From assembly GCA_951799445.1 (NCBI GenBank), contig OX637288.1, positions 11,534,501-11,598,500 of the forward strand: 64,000 nt of DNA, written 5' to 3'. The notes under the pieces were generated by a model, which made no database searches, had not been told where the DNA came from, and saw only the letters and a program-made list of their open reading frames with translations. This DNA is from Pseudisothecium myosuroides (Eukaryota; Streptophyta; Bryopsida; Hypnales; Lembophyllaceae). A program made the translations under genes and the position numbers. Each line of letters opens with the position of its first letter. Positions within the stretch are counted from its first letter, which is position 1. Positions 57,113 through 64,000 of the stretch are shown here, in pieces.

Positions 57113-58166
57113 GGTAGTCTACTCTAAAAGCGACCATCTTCTTCAAATGAATTCTATAAATAGATCTTAAATGGACATAAGGTGGTCCTTGAATGAATCT
57201 CTTTTGCCATTGATTGAATCAAGAGAAAAAAATTAATTATTGAAAGATCCAATCATTAGCTTGCATTTCCTCAAATCACTTTAGAAGTTGCAAGTGGATG
57301 GATTTTGGGAGACCTAGGATTACTAATAGGTGCCTACAATAGAAATCTTTGAAAATTCATGTATAATTCACAAATGCTTCAAAAAAATATGAAACCACTT
57401 GTGTTGCGTTCCACATTCATTTTTCTTACTCTAAAAAATTATTTAAAAATATTGATGTTCACACAAACCTATGAAAAAGGCGAAACAACCTTTAAACCCC
57501 AAATGCCCGAGGCACCAAATTTTGGTGTTGACAATACTTTGAAGTTAAATGAAACCTAACTAAGTTGCTATTTTTAATAATTTGTATTTTTGAAAAATTC
57601 TTTCTGAATTCTAATTTTAGCAACAAAAAACTGATTTTGAAAATAATTGATTATGATTTTTCTATTCAAGATTGTGTGCAAGGGTGTCCATTGCAATTTG
57701 ACTTTTTGTAGTGTTGAAGGCTCTTGGAAATGAGCCTCAAATGCACTAGATCTAGGAAAAAAAATCACATTAGAAATTCATTTAAAAAAATTTGTAGAGT
57801 AGATTTTGAGAAGCCATAAATTGATTAGAATTATGCATGTTAGGTCCTTTAACCTCATTTTTTTTTGGTGACCAACTTTTTAGATTTGGCATGTGAAAAG
57901 AGGATTGAAACACTTCAAGTCACTTTTGCTGTTTTAACACCTTCATGTTCAAACATTATAATCTTTCAATTTGTAAGTGATATTGTTATGTTTTCTTTTC
58001 CTATGTGATCTCTAACATCTCTAGTTTAAATTTGTAAAGTTACAATTAAAAAAAATTGATACAAATTATGAAAATGTTGAATTTTTTTTTAATTTAGAGC
58101 AACTTCAACTTCAAAAAAGGCCTCGGACATGTAAGGGTTAAATGGTCGATTTTAGAGCAGATTACC
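57113..58166. mobile_element. TTAA-flanked element, family 2, long copy with nested family 1 element
   Basis: Left end GGTAGTCTACTCTAAAAGCG and right end (complement of GGTAATCTGCTCTAAAATCG) are bounded by TTAA at 57109-57112 and 58167-58170. The interior up to 57491 follows the family 2 copies at 31971-32854. The 57496-58137 segment is an inserted family 1 element. Confidence 0.75.
57496..58137. mobile_element. TTAA-flanked element, family 1, copy C, nested
   Basis: Left end ACCCCAAATGCCCGAGG and right end (complement of CCCTTACATGTCCGAGG) are flanked by TTAA (57492-57495 and 58138-58141). Taking it out with one TTAA restores 'cctttaaatggtcgattttag', which aligns with the uninterrupted 'cccttaaatggtcggtttatg' at 32823-32843 and 'ctcttaaatggtcactttaag' at 30327-30347. 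Confidence 0.8.
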
Positions 58167-58917
58167 TTAAGATGTGAAAATAGGCTTCATGTACTGTATA
58201 GCCCCGGTATGAAACCACTCGCCTGCCGCGTGGCCGCCTCCACCTTCCCCACACGCCTCACAAACAATCAAGGAACGAATTGCGTTATATCAATGGATTT
58301 TTGCCACCTGCACCCCACATTAAATTCCATGGCGGCTTGGCGGCTGAGAATGATCCACAATCTCAGCGTGTGTTAACTTATCCTTCATTCTTTCCACAAT
58401 TTGTTTGTCATTGCGTTAACAAGCAGCAAGGATTGAAGACATAGCTCAGGACTCTGTTGATGTAAGAACTCCCCACTTCGTAGATTTCATTATTGTCATG
58501 AATTTGAGTAGCCATTGCTTCATGAAGTTTCGATCTCCAGTGAGTTTGAGTGCGACACTTGCATTGTCAGGCTCTGTTTTGACGTTTCATCCTTAAACCC
58601 TGGTTTCGGTTTAAGTGGGTGAGAATTTGCTTGTGACAGGGGCTGGTGATCGAGCAAGAGGTTGCATTGCGTGATTCGGTTTGCAGTTGGTTGTCGTGAA
58701 ATGGAGGTAGGAATTTCGGTTTTGACTCTTTCGGTTTTCAATTTTGTACTTTTGTTTCCTAAACAGCTTTGACATCCGAACATCCTTTGAACTGCAGAGT
58801 ATTTTGTGAAAGGATGAGTCGATTTCTGGCAGTCGAGAGTAGTTTTACCGCTTCCAGATTTAGCAGAAACATGACATGCTGTGGAGTCTTTTTTCACAAT
58901 CTTTGTGTCTGTCGTAG

Positions 58918-59480
58918 ATGATTCATTGGTAGGACTTCAGTTGCATTGCTATGTTGTAGATGAATTCATTGATTGGGTAATGAAGAGCAGATTGAGCTTC
59001 TGGATCGATTTACAGAGATTCTTCACCGATCTCTCCTGTACGCTCATGCGTTTATTACTATCTTCTCTAAAATGGCATTCTAGGGTATCCTGCACACATG
59101 CGCTACACTTGTCTCAAATTCAAAGGTTGGGACACTAGGTGGTAAGATTAACGAGGTTGGAGTGTATGTCCGATTCGAAGCTTGCTTGGTGATTTATGTA
59201 TGTCGTAAATGATTCCTTAGTAGGACTCAGTGACATTGCTGTGTTGTAGTTGGTCCATTGATCGGGTGCTTGAGGATTCATTGAGTTTCTGAGTCGATTT
59301 ATGGAGATTCTTCCTTCACCTTTCTCTCTTGTGTAGGCGACCTCTTTTTCATGACGTTCTCTAAAATGATATTCTACTGTAGAATATCCTGCGCATTTGC
59401 TACACTTGTCACGCATTCAAAAGTCGGGACGCTAGGTGGTAAGATCAACGAGGTTTGAGTGTAGGTTCGATTCGATATGT
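58918..59480 (+). repeat. ~290-bp tandem duplication in the oxygenase leader
   Basis: 'gatgattcattggtaggac' (58918) and 'aatgattccttagtaggac' (59208) start two copies. Both contain 'ttcattga', 'gatttatggagattcttc', 'ttctctaaaatg.cattct', 'atcctgc', 'gctacacttgtc' and 'ctaggtggtaagat.aacgaggtt'. The pseudogene copy lacks about 880 bp here, so this leader block was gained in the intact gene or lost from the pseudogene. It may be 5' UTR or an intron. Confidence 0.7.
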
Positions 59481-59538
59481 GAGTGTATGTCCCCGGTTCC
59501 AGTGCTATATTCGATTCAAAGCTTGCTTGGTGACCATG

Positions 59539-62500
59539 TTTGCTGGATTGCAGATAGTAAAAGTGGAAAACAACGGCAGTGAAGATGAATTGGAAGCCAA
59601 GCGGCGAGTATTCTTTGACACTCTCCTGGCCGCAACGAGAGAGACTCCCTCGGAAAGAAAGCCATTCGCCACATGTGGAGCAATAGACGGCTGCCTTCTT
59701 GGATCCCTCGTCGTTGAGGGTCTCCCAGTCGAGTTATGTCTCCCGCTCTCTCCTCCCGGCGATGCAGCTCTACGCAGCGTGTGCAATCCGGCTCCCCACG
59801 GGCAAGGCTTGCAGACAGTGCTCGACCCCTCTGTTCGAAGAGCTTGGGAACTGGACGCCTCCAAGGTGAGCTTCCCGAATGACCCCCATTTCCTCACACG
59901 GATCCAAGAGATTGCTACCCGCGCAGTGAAGGAATTGGAGCCCGAGAACACCCTCCCAATCGAAGCGCATCTCTACGAAGTGCTTTTTTACGAGACTGGT
60001 GGCCATTTCAAGGCTCATCGTGACACGGAGAAGGAGCCTGGGATGTTCGGGACTTTGGTTGTGCAGTTGCCGACTTATAGAGGCTTCCAAGGTGGTGAGC
60101 TCGTTGTCAGTCATAGAAATGAAAGGAAGGTCTTCAACTGTACTGAGAAAGCCTCAATGAGATCTTACTATACTGTGTTCTTTGCGGACTGTGAGCATGC
60201 TCTGGAGCCTGTGAGAAGAGGGAGTCGGCTATGTTTGAGTTTCAACTTGGTTCGACGGAATGCCGGGAATGTGGTGCGACAACGTAATTTTGAGACTCCC
60301 TTGTTCAAAAAGGTCGAAGATGCGTTGCGTCCCTGGTTGGAGGAAGTTGACAAGGAAGAGTCGAAGTCGAAGCTCTATCATACCATACTGGCCATCCCCC
60401 TCCAGCACAAGTACACGCCAGCAAATCTGTCTTTCGCTGGACTGAAGGGAGAAGATACGGACTTGTGCCAGGTGCTTGTGAATTGCTTAGAGCGACGCCT
60501 GGATGTTCATCTGTTCCTGATGACGAAGAAAGAAATGGGCACACCTGCAGGTATGTATTTCCCAAAATACTCAAATGTTTTCCTTTACGTGCTTCTCCAA
60601 GATTTAGTTTTGATGTGATGTACTCTTTTCATGTGATGTGGTTTTTCTATATTACCGAATTTCAACGTGAATTAGAGTCTTTATTAGCCATACAGTACTG
60701 TACAGTACATTAGATGCTTAGATGACCTTACAGGTAAACTTCGATTTGTGTCAAGTGTGTAAACACTGAATTTGTGGTCATTTCGTTTTTTGCACTGGCT
60801 CTTTAGCATAACACAGAATCAATGTGCCAAAATTTTAGGTGACACAAGTTTCTAGATTGTTGTAGGCAAAGGCTAATAGCTCACGTGCATGGTTAATGGA
60901 ACCTCTCCCTTGCTATGTAGTGAATGGTGAATCTTGTAGGCAAAGGCTAATAGCTCATGTGCATGGTGAATGGAACCTCTCCCTTGCTATGTAGTGAATG
61001 GTGAATCTTGTAGGCAAAGGCTAATAGCTCACGTGCATGGTGAATGGAACCTCTCCCTTGCTATGTAGTGAATGGTGAATCTTGTAGGCAAAGGCTAATA
61101 GCTCACGTGCATGGTGAATGGAACCTCTCCCTTGCTATGTAGTGAATGGTGAATCTTGTAGGCAAAGGCTAATAGCTCACGTGCATGGTGAATGGAACCT
61201 CTCCCTTGCTATGTAGTGAATGGTGAATCGTGAATGGACACTTCACATTACCTGTTCGAGGATTTAAGTCGTGAACTCTGTGCAAAATTGTGTAAATCTT
61301 CAGGGCTAGGAGGGTTTCCGAGCGGGAAATTTATGGCGCCGTGGACAGATGGGGCATTCAGGATGGTTAATGTCTACGATAGGCGAATCATCACGTCCGT
61401 TTGGGTTGGTGTCGACGATCAGAAACTCCCTATCTATCCTTGGTGCGTCAATCCTAAGACCGAGATTGTTTTCGGCAGTGACGAAAAGCCGTTCTACAAA
61501 AACCCAGATGAGTTCTTCTTCAAAGGCTGGACGGGGAACGAAGGTCCCTCCCTTAATTACTTCTACCACCGAGCTCTGGTCGGGATTTGGCCCAAAAGCA
61601 AAGCAGTTGCGACCATCACTGAATCTCGACTGTCCAACATCGTGTACTTCGGTATCAGAGTTCCAGAAGAAGCCGAGGTTTTGAGTTTGCTGAACATGGT
61701 GGAGCGTCTGCACAAAGAGAAAGACCGACATGCTGCTTTAGTGCTGCGTCAGTTGCTGGCGCATTGTGAGAAGAAGTATAAAGAAATTTGGGAAACCCAG
61801 GACCGTGATACAGAGAAGGCAAGTTGCCTGAGTTCTCGATTGCTGGACATGTGCATCGTGACTGGCGAGTTGACAGACACCCTCAGGGTCCTCAAATTGC
61901 ATTTGGAGGTCTTTCAAGTGCAGAAGCGTGACTTGGACGAGAATCCTTTTCATACATCTCCGTGGTTCATTGGACTGCGAACCCAGTTCGTGTGTAAGTC
62001 CATTGCGTTTGCTGTGCATTGCCATGGTTGGACTGCGTGTGGAGAGGCTGTGCTACTCTTGTTGCAGAAGGACCGCCTTGTAGCAGAGGGAGAGTACTAC
62101 GCGCAGCTTGCTGTGGAGCTTCAGCAGTTGGAGCACCCCGACGAAGCTCTGCTGATCTCTATGAAGACGATGAAGCTGGTGTTAGGTTCGGAGAGAGCTC
62201 AATGCCATTCACAAGTTCTATCCTCTGTGGTCAAGATGCTGTGTATCTCCCAGAAGTGCCTGCAGGAGCTCAGCATTGAGTTTACTATGTGGGTGAAAGT
62301 AATGGATGCCACCCAAATCAACCAAGTGCTAGACGAATTGTCCACTTCAATGTTGAAGGGATCAGCAGATGAGCAGAGGATTGCAGTGAACCAGGATTCG
62401 GGTTATTTTCTCTTGTTTCTTACGATCTTTGATGTACTCGTTGCAGGAGACTTCCACTCCCCCGTGCCAGCGGGTGTTATAGTAGGTCTAGTCCACAGGT

Positions 62501-63132
62501 TCATTCCGCTTGGTGACAGCGAGGTCTTGAACAGTCTTATGCTACCGCTACTGCGTCAAGCGGACCTTCACCCAGAGCAGCCCTTTCTGAAAGAGTTGCT
62601 CGCTTCAGATCTTGTGTGGAATGCATTGGTGGTTGACGGGCGAGGAAAGGACACTTTGAGAGCTCTTTTGAAAGCCCGTCTTGCATGGCTGGCCAGTTCT
62701 CAAAAGCCGGAGTTCAATTGGTGTCAGCCTTTTGCATTTCTTCCACAGCATCCAACTATTGAAGAGTTCCTGAGGGGCCCTGGCAGAGATTTAACCTATG
62801 AGGGTGTGAGCAACCTCCCTGAGGCCAGAAAACTTGCACTCTTATTTGATGGTCAGTACCATAATGGTTATTGTGCAACTGGAACCGAGGGCGGGCGGGG
62901 TGCTGGAGCATACTGTGAGATTGAGAAGTCCCCCGACGCTTTTGAACACGTTTTGGATCATTGGCGGCAAGAACAAATAGAGAAGAAGAAATTGGAGGAT
63001 AAACTTCAGATTATCCGGGAATTGTGTGATGGGCCAGGAGCAACAGTCAAACAAGAGAGAGTGGAAGAGCGGGATGAAATACAAGCTGCAGAAGAAGCTG
63101 GAGTGAAAAGACAGAGAGTAAATGAAGACTGA
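59539..63132 (+). CDS. Large Fe(II)/2-oxoglutarate oxygenase (P4H-type domain, 2 exons, 946 aa)
   Basis: The enzyme would hydroxylate an unknown substrate using Fe(II), O2 and 2-oxoglutarate. Exons are 59539-60550 and 61304-63132 (GT-AG). The prolyl-4-hydroxylase-like domain spans about residues 120-240: 'YETGGHFKAHRDTEKEPGMF' with the iron ligands H160 and D162, 'GGELVVSH', the distal ligand H220 in 'ADCEHALEPV', and R230 in 'GSRLCLSFNL' for 2-oxoglutarate. Residues 340-890 are an alpha-helical-looking extension of no family I recognise. The charged C-terminus (about 890-946) includes 'KKKLEDKLQ' and 'VKRQRV', so nuclear location is possible. There is no signal peptide, unlike ER collagen-type P4Hs. 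The start at 59539 ('MFAGLQIVKVEN') is the most conservative; an in-frame ATG at 59455 or an upstream exon ending at 'ttgcag' (59553) is possible. Confidence 0.85.
60861..61230 (+). repeat. Five 74-bp tandem repeats in the oxygenase intron
   Basis: Units start at 60861, 60935, 61009, 61083 and 61157 with 'tgtaggcaaaggctaatagc', with only a few differences among them. The pseudogene intron holds a single diverged unit near 46513-46582. The array therefore expanded in the intact gene, recently judging by the identity between units. It ends about 70 bp before the exon 2 acceptor. Confidence 0.92.
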
Positions 63133-64000
63133 AAGGAATGAAATTCAAGCTGCAGAAGGAGCTGCAGAAGAAGCACTGAAGTCTCGCGGTTCTGGGGTTC
63201 CAAGTAATCCTCTGGATCTGTGTAAATTCACCTGTATATTTTTTATCCTTTCTGTCTGGAGAACTTGTCTTGGTGCGAGACTTACTTGTTAACGCCCCGC
63301 TATTTTGATATGAATACCGCTATCCTTACGTTTTGTGTAGATATGATGATATCATCTCGAACCTGTGGAACATTTTCTTTCTGAATTTGAGACCTACGTT
63401 GACGAAGGAGCTGCGAGTAATTCTGAAGTTAGTACTTTGCAAAAATGCTAGCTGTAGATTTTGGTTAATATGTGGTTATATGAGGCAGGTATATATGCTA
63501 TGCTGGTAGATGTACTGTACTTCTGGACTTGCAAGTTTTGATGGAACCACCTGTACATTTTCTTCCTAAGTTATTTTAAGGATTTTTATCACTGGCGTGA
63601 ACTTTAGATTCTTGCTGCGGTGAAGGTCTATTGTCGCGCAAATGTGACTGATAGGGAGTAACCTATTTGGAAAGGAATATCTGTGAAGTTTCAGTACAAT
63701 ACTAACTAATATTTGTCATGCACATCCTAGGCAGTATCGTGTGTGATCTTTACCTGTTTACCTTATGTCACGTAGGATTCCTGGGACGTTGATCTCTTCT
63801 CAGTTGATTCCCAACTACCGAGGACGTAAAGCAGCGATTTACTCCGAAATCGTCATCTTACCACGTACTGAGTAGTGCTGTCTGTTATGAAATCACACTA
63901 CTGTCGGCAGGTGCTTCTACTGATACTGCTTCTGATGACTGTCCATCTCCCTATTGTTTACAGGGCATCTGCTGCTTGGTTTATAAATTTTGCTTTTCAT
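63133..64000 (+). other. 3' flank of the oxygenase gene
   Basis: This probably starts with the 3' UTR ('gctgcagaaggagctgcagaag' repeats the last coding bases, a short duplication at 63091 and 63150). No further gene was recognised to the window end. Confidence 0.4.

Noticed and set aside
61306..61731. 141-aa minus-strand frame across oxygenase exon 2
   Set aside because: Shadow of the coding exon; the plus frame continues for over 600 codons and matches the pseudogene protein.

Overview
The window is nuclear DNA of a land plant. It carries spliceosomal genes with GT-AG introns for glutamate decarboxylase (two copies), a Golgi-type GT61 glycosyltransferase and a large Fe(II)/2-oxoglutarate oxygenase. 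The exons are GC-richer islands in very AT-rich intergenic DNA, and there is a short stretch of plant-type CCCTAAA telomere-like repeat. Short introns, sparse genes and GAD tails unlike the classical angiosperm ones would fit a bryophyte or another seed-free plant, but the sequence does not settle the species.

Layout. 1-7.2 kb: AT-rich DNA with a LINE 3' end, a broken gene-like stretch carrying a hairpin MITE, and a second MITE family. 7.2-12.96 kb: first unit of a segmental duplication, ending in GAD copy 1 (9811-12938). 13-19.2 kb: repeats only. 19.2-25.5 kb: second unit with GAD copy 2 (22403-25474). 25.5-35.8 kb: no intact gene; dispersed repeats, a LINE 3' end, and several terminal-inverted-repeat elements, some flanked by TTAA. 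35.8-40 kb: a possible broken membrane-protein 5' exon and the three-exon GT61 gene (37097-39978). 40-45 kb: AT-rich DNA with MITEs. 45.2-48.7 kb: decayed coding sequence and an inverted, broken copy of the oxygenase gene. 48.7-58.2 kb: a hAT-like MITE, a 20-bp periodic array, a decayed 13-bp array, a 29-bp minisatellite, a tRNA-related sequence and nested TTAA elements. 58.2-64 kb: the intact two-exon oxygenase gene (59539-63132).

The four intact genes do not form a pathway. GAD makes GABA from glutamate, GT61 decorates cell-wall or glycoprotein glycans in the Golgi, and the oxygenase substrate is unknown. What links the window is duplication (GAD in tandem, oxygenase inverted) and a rich set of short non-autonomous DNA transposons. 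The most informative are two TTAA-flanked families, one nested in the other, with an empty target site visible in sister copies. No complete autonomous transposon, CRISPR array or rRNA gene was seen, and no intact tRNA gene.
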